In this document: one piece after another, positions 17,250-25,679 of the stretch | Layout: each line of letters opens with the position of its first letter | Numbering within the stretch: the stretch's first letter is position 1 | Assembly (NCBI RefSeq): GCF_014656355.1 | Contig: NZ_BNCG01000003.1 | Location: 62,001 to 126,000, forward strand | DNA: 64,000 nucleotides | Source: Camelimonas fluminis | GTDB taxonomy: Bacteria; Pseudomonadota; Alphaproteobacteria; Rhizobiales; Beijerinckiaceae | Reading direction: 5' to 3' | The notes under the pieces: model-generated | Databases searched by the model: none | What the model saw: only the letters and a program-made list of their open reading frames with translations | Told to the model about the DNA's origin: nothing | Made by a program: the position numbers and the translations under genes

Positions 17250-17867
17250 CTAGCGCGGCGTCACAAACTTCAGCGTGACCTCAGGCGGCGCCTCATCGCT
17301 GTCTTGCCGGAAATGCTCCCACAGTCGTTCGCCCAGCGGCTGCACCAGCTGGATCGTCATCTGCCTGAGCAGGATGGCGAAGGCCTGCTCATGTTCAGGA
17401 ACCTGACTGCGCGCCGCGCCAGCCGCCCGCAGGCCCCGCACCTGGCTCAGCGTCATTTCCGCGAGCTGGCGCATGAATTCCGGATCGCCTCCCCCCAGTT
17501 CCAGCTCGGCGGTTTCCCGGCGGACATACAGCGCCAGATCGGGATTGGCCGCATACATCCTGGCGACGCTCGCATCGCGGGCGCGACCGAATTCCGCTGC
17601 GCCGCCCGTCACCGGCACCGCGTTCAGGGTGTCGGTGATCATCGCCATGACGTGCTCCTGCACCGCCAGCCGCAGACCGTCCTTGTTGCGGAAGTGGTGG
17701 ACGACGAGCCCATGGGTCACCCCCGCCGCCTCGGCGATTTCCCGCAAGGTCGCCGCCCGCGCGCCCTTGAGCGCGAACAGGGCCAGGGCGGCGTTGCGAA
17801 TACGCGCCCGGGCGGTGAGGTCGGCGTCGGGACGCTGGGCGTCCCCGGCTTTCGGGATCGAGGTCAT
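17250..17867 (-). CDS. TetR/AcrR family transcriptional regulator
   Basis: A 205-residue repressor-type regulator. The N-terminal helix-turn-helix (about residues 20-65) has the pattern RIRNAALALFALKGARAATL then IAEAAGVTHGLVVHHFRNKD; the C-terminal part is the ligand-binding helical domain. It is divergent from the thiolase-ligase-hydratase-dehydrogenase operon. TetR regulators in this position usually bind acyl-CoA esters (FadR/PsrA/PaaR-like behaviour), so it probably represses the operon until the acyl-CoA substrate appears. A 20-bp-spaced direct repeat in the shared promoter region is a candidate operator. Confidence 0.92.
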   Translation of the reverse strand: MTSIPKAGDAQRPDADLTARARIRNAALALFALKGARAATLREIAEAAGVTHGLVVHHFRNKDGLRLAVQEHVMAMITDTLNAVPVTGGAAEFGRARDASVARMYAANPDLALYVRRETAELELGGGDPEFMRQLAEMTLSQVRGLRAAGAARSQVPEHEQAFAILLRQMTIQLVQPLGERLWEHFRQDSDEAPPEVTLKFVTPR

Positions 17868-17899
17868 GACGCATCTCTACCTGAAACAGGTGAATTGAC

Positions 17900-17930
17900 C
17901 AAATGGATAGCCATTGATACAAATGGATAG
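17900..17930. promoter_or_regulatory. Direct-repeat operator candidate between tetR and thiolase genes
   Basis: The 11-mer caaatggatag occurs at 17900-17910 and again at 17920-17930, exactly 20 bp apart, in the 117-bp divergent promoter region. The repeat start-to-start distance of about two helical turns fits two repressor dimers bound on one face. Confidence 0.5.
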
Positions 17931-17984
17931 TTTATAAACCGCGCCGCTCCCCATGCCCAGGCGCGAGAGGGAAAGGAAACGGCA

Positions 17985-19166
17985 TTGCGTGAGGCTGTAA
18001 TCGTTGACGCCATGCGAACGCCGGTTGGCAGACGCGGCGGCGCCCTTGCGATCTGGAAGGCCACCGACCTGCTGGCCGTCACCTTGCAACAGCTGGTGCA
18101 GCGCGCCGGCGTCGCCCCCGAGCGGCTCGATGACGTCATCGCCGGTTGCGGCCTGCAGAGCGGCGAGCAGGCTGGCAATGTGGCGCGGTGGGCCAGCCTC
18201 GGCGCCGGACTGCCGGAAACGCTTCCCGGCATGACCATTGACCGCCAGTGCGGCTCCGGCCAGCAGGCGGTGCACCTGGCGGCCCAGGGCGTGCGCAGCG
18301 GCGAATTCAACTTCGCCATTGGCTGCGGCGTCGAGACCATGTCGCGCATTGATCTGGGGCCGTCGTTCAATCCGGCCGGAGGTCTCGGGCCCTGGTATGG
18401 TGAGCGCGCCCTCGCCCGCTTCGCGGGCAACCTGATGGCCCAGGGGCCATCGGCGGAGCTGGTCACCCGCCAGTGGGGCCTGACCCGCGAAGAGCTCGAC
18501 GCCTACAGCATGCGCAGTCACCAGCGCGCCAAAGCGGCATGGGACGCGGGCTGCTTCGATCGCCAGCTTGTCAGCATCGACGGCCGGCGCCCGGAAGGCG
18601 GCCCGGCGCCCATGCGCCGTGACGAGGGCATCCGCCCCGAAACCACCATGGAGCGCCTGGCGCAGCTGAAGCCGGTATTCGCTCCGGACGGCCTCATCAC
18701 CGCCGGCAATTCATCGCAGATCAGCGACGGCGCGGCCGCCGTGCTGGTCGCCGATCGGGCCACGGCGGAGGCCATGGGGCTGCGCCCGCTCGCGGTGATC
18801 CGCTCCATGGCGGTGGCGGCCGACGACGCCCGCCTGCAGTTCACCGCCATCCTGCCGGCGGCGCGCAAGGCGCTGGCCCAGGCGGGCCTCGGCATCCACG
18901 ACATCGGCCGCATCGAGATCAACGAGGCTTTCGCCTGCGCGCCGCTGATTTTCGCACGCGAGTTCGACGTCGATCCGGCCCGTCTCAATATCAATGGCGG
19001 CTCCATCGCCATGGGGCACCCCATCGGCTCTACGGGCGCCCGTCTGATGTGCGACCTGGCGCACGCGTTGCAGCGCAGCGGCGAGCGCTACGGCCTGCTC
19101 ACCATCTGCGAGGGCGGCGGCATGGCCAACGCCACGATCCTCGAGCGCATCGACCAGACGCACTGA
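17985..19166 (+). CDS. Acetyl-CoA acyltransferase (thiolase)
   Basis: A 393-residue thiolase catalysing thiolytic cleavage of 3-ketoacyl-CoA (or condensation of acyl-CoAs), the last step of beta-oxidation. The nucleophilic cysteine is in IDRQCGSGQQA (Cys89), the catalytic histidine in GHPIGSTGARL and the second cysteine in TICEGGGMANA. The gene starts with TTG at 17985, after a GAAAGGAAAC ribosome site; this gives REAVIVDAMRTPVGR, the normal thiolase N-terminus. First gene of an operon with acyl-CoA ligase, enoyl-CoA hydratase and acyl-CoA dehydrogenase. No 3-hydroxyacyl-CoA dehydrogenase is included, so that step must come from elsewhere. Confidence 0.93.
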   Translation: MREAVIVDAMRTPVGRRGGALAIWKATDLLAVTLQQLVQRAGVAPERLDDVIAGCGLQSGEQAGNVARWASLGAGLPETLPGMTIDRQCGSGQQAVHLAAQGVRSGEFNFAIGCGVETMSRIDLGPSFNPAGGLGPWYGERALARFAGNLMAQGPSAELVTRQWGLTREELDAYSMRSHQRAKAAWDAGCFDRQLVSIDGRRPEGGPAPMRRDEGIRPETTMERLAQLKPVFAPDGLITAGNSSQISDGAAAVLVADRATAEAMGLRPLAVIRSMAVAADDARLQFTAILPAARKALAQAGLGIHDIGRIEINEAFACAPLIFAREFDVDPARLNINGGSIAMGHPIGSTGARLMCDLAHALQRSGERYGLLTICEGGGMANATILERIDQTH

Positions 19167-19302
19167 GCGGCAAGGCGGGCCCCAAGACCTGTCAGGACAT
19201 GCTCTGAATGATTTGCTCCAGCGCCCGCCGGCGGACCGGCGGGCGCCATCAACGATAACAACAACCAAGGACGCCGCCCCGGCGCGGCGCAGGGAGGACA
19301 CC

Positions 19303-20976
19303 GTGACGCCCAATCTCGTCAAGGGGTGCCCGTCCACCATGGGCGACGCCTATCCCCTCAACACCACCACGCTCATCCGCCACGCCGCGCGCACCCATGG
19401 CGAGCAGGAAATCGTCTATCGCACGCCCGACGGCGGCTGGGCCCGCACCGACTACGCCAGCACTTACCGGCGCATCCGCCAGGCGGCCGGCGCCCTGCGC
19501 CGGCTCGGCGTCAACCCAGGCGACCGCGTCGGGATTCTCGACTGGAACAGCCTGCGCCACTTCGAACTGTACTGGGCGATCCCGGGCCTCGCCGCCGTCA
19601 TGCTGCAGATGAACCTGCGTCTGGGGCCAGAGGACCTGGCCTATGTCGTGCGCCACAGCGACGCCGCGTTCATTGCTGTCGATGAAACGCTGTTGCCGGT
19701 CGCCGAGGCGATCGCGCCGCTATGCCCCGGCGTGAAGGGCTGGATTGTCATGACCGACAAGCCCCTGTCGGAGATCAGGACATCGCTGACGCCGCTGCAT
19801 CATTATGAGGACCTGCTGGCGGCGGACGCTGGCGACATCGACTGGCCGCTGATCGACGAAACATCCGCCTACAGCGCCTGCTACACCACCGGCACCACCG
19901 GGCGCCCCAAGGGCGTCTATTATTCGCATCGCGCCATTTACCTGCATTCCATGGCGATGGCCTCGGCCGTTGGCGCGACGTTCGACGACTGCACCATGCT
20001 GATCACCCCCATGTTCCACGGCCAGTGCTGGGGGCTGCCGCAGATGGCGACGATGATGGCCAACAAGATCGTGCTGCCCGGCCGCTACATGGCGGAGGAC
20101 ACGGGCCCGCTCACCGAGGCGATCATCCGGGAAGAGGTCACCATCACCAACGGCGCGCCCGCGATCTTCCAGCCAATGCTGGAGCACATTCGCGCCAGCG
20201 GGCTGAAGCCGGACTTCAGCAGGCTGCGGCTGATGTCGGGCGCGACGGAGCCGCCGCTGGCGATGATGCGCGGTTTCTACGAAGAAACCGGCGCCGAGGT
20301 GATCCACGCCTATGGCGCGACCGAAACCACGCCGCTGGTGACGATCAACCGTTTCAAGCGCGGCCTGCGCCGGTCCATGGACGCGGAGCAGCTGTGGGAT
20401 CTGAAGCGCAAGCAGGGCCTGCCAATGGTTGGCGTCGACGTGCGCCTGTCCGACGATGAGGACATCAACGACCTGCCGCATGACGGCGCCCATGTGGGCG
20501 AAATCTGCGTGCGCGGCCCGTGGATCACCACGCGCTATCATGACATGCCCGACAGCGGAGACCGTTTCACCCCCGACGGCTACTGGCGCAGCGGCGACGC
20601 CGGAGCCATCGACGGCAATGGCTACCTGAAGCTCACCGACCGCATCAAGGACGTCATCAAGAGCGGCGGCGAATGGATCTCGTCCATCGACATGGAGAAC
20701 GCCATCATGGCGCATCCGGCGGTGCTGGAGGCCGCCGTCATTGGCGTGCCGCATCCCAAATGGCAGGAGCGCCCCGTCGCCATCGTCGTGCTGCGCGCCG
20801 GGCATGAACTCACCGCCGACGGGCTGCGCGCCCATCTCGCCGCCAGTTTCGCCAAATGGCAGCTGCCGGAAACGGTCGTCTTCTCCGACAGCGTGGCGCG
20901 CACCAGCGTCGGCAAGGCGGACAAGAAACGGATGCGCGCCGAATACGCGCATGTCCATGAAGGGAGCGAACAGTGA
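19303..20976 (+). CDS. Long/medium-chain fatty-acid-CoA ligase (AMP-binding)
   Basis: A 557-residue adenylate-forming ligase activating a carboxylic acid to its CoA ester with ATP. The phosphate-binding loop YTTGTTGRPKGVYYSHRA, the AYGATETTP motif, YWRSGDAG and the C-terminal DRIKDVIKSGGEW / SVGKADKK lysine motif are all visible. The GTG at 19303 after an excellent GGGAGGA site is chosen; it gives MTPNLVKGCPSTMGD, the usual start of this subgroup, while the open frame runs 90 bases further upstream without a ribosome site. The stop overlaps the enoyl-CoA hydratase start by 4 bases (GTGA). Substrate chain type is not determinable. Confidence 0.93.
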   Translation: MTPNLVKGCPSTMGDAYPLNTTTLIRHAARTHGEQEIVYRTPDGGWARTDYASTYRRIRQAAGALRRLGVNPGDRVGILDWNSLRHFELYWAIPGLAAVMLQMNLRLGPEDLAYVVRHSDAAFIAVDETLLPVAEAIAPLCPGVKGWIVMTDKPLSEIRTSLTPLHHYEDLLAADAGDIDWPLIDETSAYSACYTTGTTGRPKGVYYSHRAIYLHSMAMASAVGATFDDCTMLITPMFHGQCWGLPQMATMMANKIVLPGRYMAEDTGPLTEAIIREEVTITNGAPAIFQPMLEHIRASGLKPDFSRLRLMSGATEPPLAMMRGFYEETGAEVIHAYGATETTPLVTINRFKRGLRRSMDAEQLWDLKRKQGLPMVGVDVRLSDDEDINDLPHDGAHVGEICVRGPWITTRYHDMPDSGDRFTPDGYWRSGDAGAIDGNGYLKLTDRIKDVIKSGGEWISSIDMENAIMAHPAVLEAAVIGVPHPKWQERPVAIVVLRAGHELTADGLRAHLAASFAKWQLPETVVFSDSVARTSVGKADKKRMRAEYAHVHEGSEQ

Positions 20977-21752
20977 GCGAGCCGACAGTCCTGAAGGAAT
21001 TCCGCGACGCCACCGCCATCTTTACCCTCAACCGGCCCAAAGCTCTGAATGCGCTCAATGACCAGCTGATGCGCGAAATGGCGGCCGCGCTGCAGGAAGC
21101 GGACAGGGACGACGCCATTCGGGCGGTGGTCATTGCCGGCTCGGAGCGCGCGTTTTGCGCCGGCGCCGACATCACCGGGCTCGACGGCGTCGCGGTGAAC
21201 GACGTGCTGGACCCCAACGGTTTCGGACGCGGCATGTTCGATATCCTGGGCGCCTATCGCAAGCCGCTGATCGCGGCGGTGCGCGGGCTGGCGTTCGGCG
21301 GCGGCTGCGAACTGGCGCTGGCCTGCGACATTGTCGTCGCCGGCGACAAAGCCCGTTTCGGCGTGCCCGAGGTGGCGCTCGGCCTGCTGCCGGGCGGCGG
21401 CGGCACCCAGCGGCTGATCCACGCCATGGGCAAGCAGAAGGCCATGAAAATGCTGCTCACCGGCGACCCCATCACGGCGCAGGAGGCTTACACGGCGGGC
21501 CTGGCCAGCGACCTCGTCGCCGACGCGGACTGCATGGAGCGTGCGCTCGCCATCGCCAAGCGCATTGCCCGCAATGGTCCGCTGGCGGTGCAACTGGCCA
21601 AGGACAGCGCCCGCGCCGCCCTGGAGATGGGCCTGACCCAGGGGCTCGCCATGGAGCGCCGCAACTTCATGTTGCTGTTCGGCACCGCCGACAAGCAGGA
21701 AGGCGTCAGCGCCTTTCTGGAGAAGCGCAAGCCCAGCTTCACCGGCAAATAG
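20973..21752 (+). CDS. Enoyl-CoA hydratase/isomerase
   Basis: A 259-residue crotonase-fold enzyme adding water across 2-enoyl-CoA. The oxyanion-hole stretches FCAGADITG and RGLAFGGGCELALACD and the catalytic-glutamate region FGVPEVALGLLPGGGGTQRL are intact, so hydratase activity is likely. The GTG start overlaps the stop of the ligase gene by 4 bases, giving translational coupling. It works between the acyl-CoA dehydrogenase encoded downstream and the thiolase encoded upstream. Confidence 0.93.
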   Translation: MSEPTVLKEFRDATAIFTLNRPKALNALNDQLMREMAAALQEADRDDAIRAVVIAGSERAFCAGADITGLDGVAVNDVLDPNGFGRGMFDILGAYRKPLIAAVRGLAFGGGCELALACDIVVAGDKARFGVPEVALGLLPGGGGTQRLIHAMGKQKAMKMLLTGDPITAQEAYTAGLASDLVADADCMERALAIAKRIARNGPLAVQLAKDSARAALEMGLTQGLAMERRNFMLLFGTADKQEGVSAFLEKRKPSFTGK

Positions 21753-21928
21753 GGCCAGCGCGCCCTCAGGGCTGGCGGAACCCGCACGCCCTGACAACCC
21801 GCGTGACAACACTCAGATATCTGCTTTCAGGGCGGCCCGTCCGCCGTCCGGAAGCGCCGCGATGCAGACGAGAACAGGCGCCGCGACCTGGCCCGTGGGC
21901 CGAAGCGCGCCCCAGGGAGAAACCACCC

Positions 21929-23074
21929 ATGAGCTATCGCTCCCCATGGATGAACGAGGAACTCGACCAGGTGCGGGACACCGCCCGCAAGTTTCTGGAA
22001 GCTGAGTCAGCGCCCCATCACGCCCGCTGGGCGAAGCAGCACATGATCGACCGCACGTTCTGGAACGCCGCCGGCGATCTGGGGCTGCTGTGTGTGAGTT
22101 GCCCGACGGAATACGGCGGCGGCGGCGGCACCTTCGCCCATGAGGCCGTGGTGATGGAGGAGCAGGCGCGCGTCGGCGATGACGCCTGGAACTATTCCGT
22201 GCACAGCACCATCGTCGCCCACTATTTCGCCGCCTATGGCACGGAGGAGCAGAAGCGCCGCTGGCTGCCCAGGCTGGCCTCGGGCGAATTCGTCGGCGCC
22301 ATCGCCATGACCGAGCCCGGAACCGGCAGCGACCTGCAGGGCGTGCGCACCCATGCCCGCCGCGACGGCGACGAATTTGTGGTCAACGGCGCCAAGACCT
22401 TCATCAGCAACGGCACGCACTGCGACCTGCTGATCATCGTCGCCCGCACCACGGATGCGCCCGGCGGCAAGGGTCTCTCCCTGCTGGTGGCGGAAACCCG
22501 CGATCTTCCGGGCTTCTCCCGTGGGCGAGAGCTGGAAAAGATTGGCGCCAAGGGCGGCGACCTGCGCGAACTGTTCTTCGAGGACATGCGTATTCCGGCC
22601 GCGAATGTGCTCGGCGGCGTGGAAGGCCAGGGCTTCGTGCAACTGATGAAGCAATTGCCGCAGGAGCGCCTGTCCATCGCCGTGCTCGCCGCCGCCGCCT
22701 GTGAGCGCGCGGTGGATCTCGCGGTTCAATACGCGAAAGAGCGCTCGGCGTTCGGCCAGAACCTGCTGTCATTCCAGAACACCCGTTTCGTGCTGGCCGA
22801 ATGCCGGACGGAGGCTTACGCGATCCGGACGTTTGTCGATCACTGCATTGGCCTGCACCTGGAAGGCAAGCTGGACGCGGCCACCGCATCGATGGCGAAG
22901 TATCTGGCGACCGATAAACAGGGGCAGATTATCGACCGCTGCCTGCAGGTCTTTGGCGGCTATGGCTACATGGAAGAATACCCGATCGCCCGCATGTATA
23001 CGGCGGCCCGCGTCACCCGTATTTACGGCGGCGCCAATGAGATCATGAAAGAGCTGATCGCCAGAACCCTCTGA
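21929..23074 (+). CDS. Acyl-CoA dehydrogenase
   Basis: A 381-residue FAD enzyme oxidising acyl-CoA to 2-enoyl-CoA. The FAD-binding motifs AIAMTEPGTGSDLQG and FISNGTHCD and the C-terminal RIYGGANEIMKELIAR, which carries the catalytic glutamate of the short/medium-chain group, are present, in contrast to the SfnB-like protein at 13620. The start ATG 21929 follows AGGGAGA; the frame is open much further upstream but runs through the hydratase gene out of frame. It closes the beta-oxidation operon, 176 bp after the hydratase gene. Short tandem repeats begin over its stop codon. Confidence 0.94.
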   Translation: MSYRSPWMNEELDQVRDTARKFLEAESAPHHARWAKQHMIDRTFWNAAGDLGLLCVSCPTEYGGGGGTFAHEAVVMEEQARVGDDAWNYSVHSTIVAHYFAAYGTEEQKRRWLPRLASGEFVGAIAMTEPGTGSDLQGVRTHARRDGDEFVVNGAKTFISNGTHCDLLIIVARTTDAPGGKGLSLLVAETRDLPGFSRGRELEKIGAKGGDLRELFFEDMRIPAANVLGGVEGQGFVQLMKQLPQERLSIAVLAAAACERAVDLAVQYAKERSAFGQNLLSFQNTRFVLAECRTEAYAIRTFVDHCIGLHLEGKLDAATASMAKYLATDKQGQIIDRCLQVFGGYGYMEEYPIARMYTAARVTRIYGGANEIMKELIARTL

Positions 23075-23115
23075 TGCGAGCCCCCTCAGATGCTTGCCCC
23101 TCAGATGCTTGCCCC
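23070..23115. repeat. 15-bp tandem repeat at the end of the acyl-CoA dehydrogenase gene
   Basis: tcagatgcttgcccc is repeated exactly at 23086-23100 and 23101-23115; a degenerate third unit (tctgatgcgagcccc) at 23070-23084 includes the TGA stop of the dehydrogenase. The pattern suggests slippage duplication outward from the stop codon. Confidence 0.75.
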
Positions 23116-23269
23116 TTCGGACGCCAGCGCGTGAAGACGCCGGCAACCTGATGGGGTTTCGCCATGAACTCCCGGACAAGGCGCCCGCCCTTCTCCGCCG
23201 TCATCCAGGCCCGCCGGCCCGCCAGCCGGCGGGCTTCTTTGTATTTGAGGCGCGTCGGCGACCAGGGCG

Positions 23270-23375
23270 TCCCCGGGAAAGGTGGGCTCCACGTTTCACC
23301 CGGAAAAGCGTCCAACCGAAAAGACAGGCGCTTCCCGCCAGCCGGATTTCACCGGAAACGCTCCAGCGCGATCAC
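23270..23375 (-). repeat. Dispersed intergenic repeat, divergent copy
   Basis: On the minus strand this stretch has the element's features: a ctggagcg left end, ggaagcgc, a tttt run, and the core GTGGAGCCCAC flanked by cgtttcac/ttccc stretches. It resembles the copies at 28331, 51500 and 61987 but with more differences. It sits in the 515-bp gap before the kdp genes; besides this and the 15-bp repeats I see no gene in 23120-23589. Confidence 0.55.
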
Positions 23376-23589
23376 GGCGCCGACGCAGCCCCTGCACGCC
23401 GGACCGTCATCACTATTGAATTCCTATATCGCGACGCCCCACTCCCTCTCGAACCTATATGCGGTTCAGATCCATAGTCCCGCCAAAGCCCTCCCGCAGC
23501 GCGCTCGCGCCCGGGAATATCTGGATGATTCCGGTTGTGGCGATACGGAGATGAGATCATCGCCGGCCACACGCAGAAATTGCAGGCAG

Positions 23590-23673
23590 ATGATGGATCT
23601 TGTCGTAACTGGCGTTGGGCTCGGATTTTTCGTGTTGATGTTTGGATACATCAAATTGTGCGAAAAACTCTGA
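23590..23673 (+). CDS. Small membrane protein upstream of kdpF
   Basis: A 27-residue protein beginning MMDLVVTGVGLGFFVLMFGY and ending in LCEKL: one hydrophobic helix with a short charged tail. Tiny ORFs of this kind, ending in a (A/L)C(D/E)(R/K)L motif, are found ahead of kdpF in many proteobacterial kdp operons, and I recognise the pattern rather than a characterised function. It lies 15 bases before kdpF and in the same direction, so it is likely co-transcribed and may assist or regulate the KdpFABC pump. Either of two adjacent ATGs (23590 or 23593) could start it. Confidence 0.7.
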   Translation: MMDLVVTGVGLGFFVLMFGYIKLCEKL

Positions 23674-23688
23674 CCGGAGATCGCGACC

Positions 23689-23778
23689 ATGACCACCGAA
23701 TACATCCTGGGAGCAGGCGTTGCAGCGTTCGTCGCCGCTTACCTGCTGTACGCCCTCGCGCGCCCGGAACGTTTCTGA
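23689..23778 (+). CDS. kdpF: Potassium-transporting ATPase subunit KdpF
   Basis: A 29-residue single-helix subunit that stabilises the KdpFABC complex in the inner membrane. The sequence begins [20 protein letters not shown] and ends in YALARPERF, the diagnostic (L)xRPE(R/K)F terminus of KdpF. It precedes kdpA by 46 bases. Confidence 0.93.
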   Translation: MTTEYILGAGVAAFVAAYLLYALARPERF

Positions 23779-23824
23779 TTGGCGCGCCGGCCCAAGCAAG
23801 AGACGGCTCAAGGAAGAGACGCCA

Positions 23825-25528
23825 ATGACAATCAACGGATGGATACAGATCCTTGTCTTTGTGGGGATCGTTGTCGCGCTGGTGAAGCCGCTTGGCGGCT
23901 ATCTGACCCGCGTCCTGAACGGCGAGCGCACAATCCTGTCCGTCGCGCTCGGGCCGCTTGAACGCGGCCTGTACCGGATCGCAGGGGTGAACGAGCGGGA
24001 AGAGCAGCACTGGACGACCTACGCGGCGACCATGCTGTTCTTCAACCTGGCCGGCTTCGCAATGCTTTATCTGATCCAGCGGCTTCAGGGGGAATTGCCT
24101 TTCAACCCGCAGGGATTTGGCCCGGTCGAAGCCACCAGCGCCTTCAACACGGCCGTGAGCTTCATGACCAACACCAACTGGCAGGGTTATGCTGGCGAGA
24201 CGACCATGAGCTATCTGACCCAGATGGCCGGCCTCACCGTGCAGAATTTCGTCTCGGCGGCGACCGGCGTCGCGATCGCGGCGGCGTTGATCCGTGGTTT
24301 CGCGCGCGCCTCCGGCAAAACGGTCGGCAATTTCTGGGTCGATCTGACCCGCGTCACGCTTTACGTCCTGCTACCGGTCTGCATCGTCGGCAGTCTCGTG
24401 CTTGTGTGGCAGGGCGTTCCCCAGAACCTGAATCCCTACGCCGTTGTCACCACCGTTGAGGGCGCCCGGCAAACCATCGCCCAGGGGCCGGTGGCCTCGC
24501 AGATGATGATCAAACATCTGGGCACCAATGGCGGCGGTTTCTTCAACGCCAATGCGGCGCATCCGTTCGAAAATCCGAACGCCCTGACAAACCTCATTCA
24601 TATGACGTCGATCTTCGCCATTGGCGCGGCGCTGACCAATGTGTTCGGGCGCATGGTCGGCAATGAAAAGAAGGGCTGGGCGATCTTCATCGCCATGGGC
24701 GTGCTGTTTCTCGCCGGCGTGGCCGTCACCTGCTGGGCGGAGGCGGCCGGCAATCCGCTCCTCCATGCGGTGGGGCTTGAAGGCGGCAACATGGAGGGCA
24801 AGGAAACCCGCTTTGGCGTCGCTGTCTCGGCGCTCTTCGCCGTGGTCACCACCGCCGCCTCTTGTGGCGCCGTGATCGCCATGCACGCCAGCTTCATGCC
24901 CCTCGGCGGCATGGTGGCGATGCTCAACATGATGCTCGGCGAGATCATCATTGGCGGCGTTGGCGCGGGCTTCTACGGCGTCATCCTGTTCGTGATCGTC
25001 GCCATCTTCGTCGCCGGACTGATGGTTGGACGCACACCCGAATATCTCGGCAAGAAGATTGAAGCGAAGGAAGTCAAAATGGCGATGCTGGCGGTGCTCT
25101 GCCTGCCGCTGGCCATCCTGGGCTTCACGTCAGTCGCCGTGGTGATCCCGGCAGGGCTGTCCTCGCTGGCGCACGCCGGGCCACACGGGTTCTCCGAGGC
25201 GCTCTATGCCTACACCTCGGGCGCCGCAAACAATGGCTCCGCCTTCGCCGGCCTGTCCGCCAATACGCCCTGGTACAACATCACCATTGGGCTCGCGATG
25301 CTGATGGGACGGTTCATGGTGATTGTCCCCGCCCTCGCCATCGCCGGCTCGCTCGCGGCGAAGAAGAGCGTTCCCGCCTCCAGCGGCACGCTGCCCACCA
25401 CCGGCCCGCTTTTCGTCGGCCTGCTGGTTGGCGTCATCCTGGTGGTCGGCGGCCTGACCTTCTTCCCCGCCCTGGCGCTGGGGCCCGTCGTCGAGCACCT
25501 GGCCATGCTGAAGGGGCAGATGTTCTGA
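23825..25528 (+). CDS. kdpA: Potassium-transporting ATPase subunit KdpA
   Basis: A 567-residue channel-like inner-membrane subunit, related to KtrB/Trk proteins, that selects and binds K+ for the KdpFABC pump. Selectivity-filter-type loops with central glycines are visible, for example NTNWQGY after [30 protein letters not shown] and the later [14 protein letters not shown]. Length is normal (about 557-590). The ATG at 23825 follows GGAAGAG; the reading frame extends upstream through kdpF but without a start signal. Confidence 0.97.
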   Translation: MTINGWIQILVFVGIVVALVKPLGGYLTRVLNGERTILSVALGPLERGLYRIAGVNEREEQHWTTYAATMLFFNLAGFAMLYLIQRLQGELPFNPQGFGPVEATSAFNTAVSFMTNTNWQGYAGETTMSYLTQMAGLTVQNFVSAATGVAIAAALIRGFARASGKTVGNFWVDLTRVTLYVLLPVCIVGSLVLVWQGVPQNLNPYAVVTTVEGARQTIAQGPVASQMMIKHLGTNGGGFFNANAAHPFENPNALTNLIHMTSIFAIGAALTNVFGRMVGNEKKGWAIFIAMGVLFLAGVAVTCWAEAAGNPLLHAVGLEGGNMEGKETRFGVAVSALFAVVTTAASCGAVIAMHASFMPLGGMVAMLNMMLGEIIIGGVGAGFYGVILFVIVAIFVAGLMVGRTPEYLGKKIEAKEVKMAMLAVLCLPLAILGFTSVAVVIPAGLSSLAHAGPHGFSEALYAYTSGAANNGSAFAGLSANTPWYNITIGLAMLMGRFMVIVPALAIAGSLAAKKSVPASSGTLPTTGPLFVGLLVGVILVVGGLTFFPALALGPVVEHLAMLKGQMF

Positions 25529-25679
25529 AGCCACATGCCGCTGTTCAGGCGCGGAAACCGCGGGGTCCACGCCAGCCGCCCGCGCCGGCGCGCCGCGCGG
25601 CGGCCGCGCCACCCATCGCATCGACCGCTGAAATTGTGCGGCGACCACGGCCGCTGGAACGACGTCGCTGGAGTCTTCT

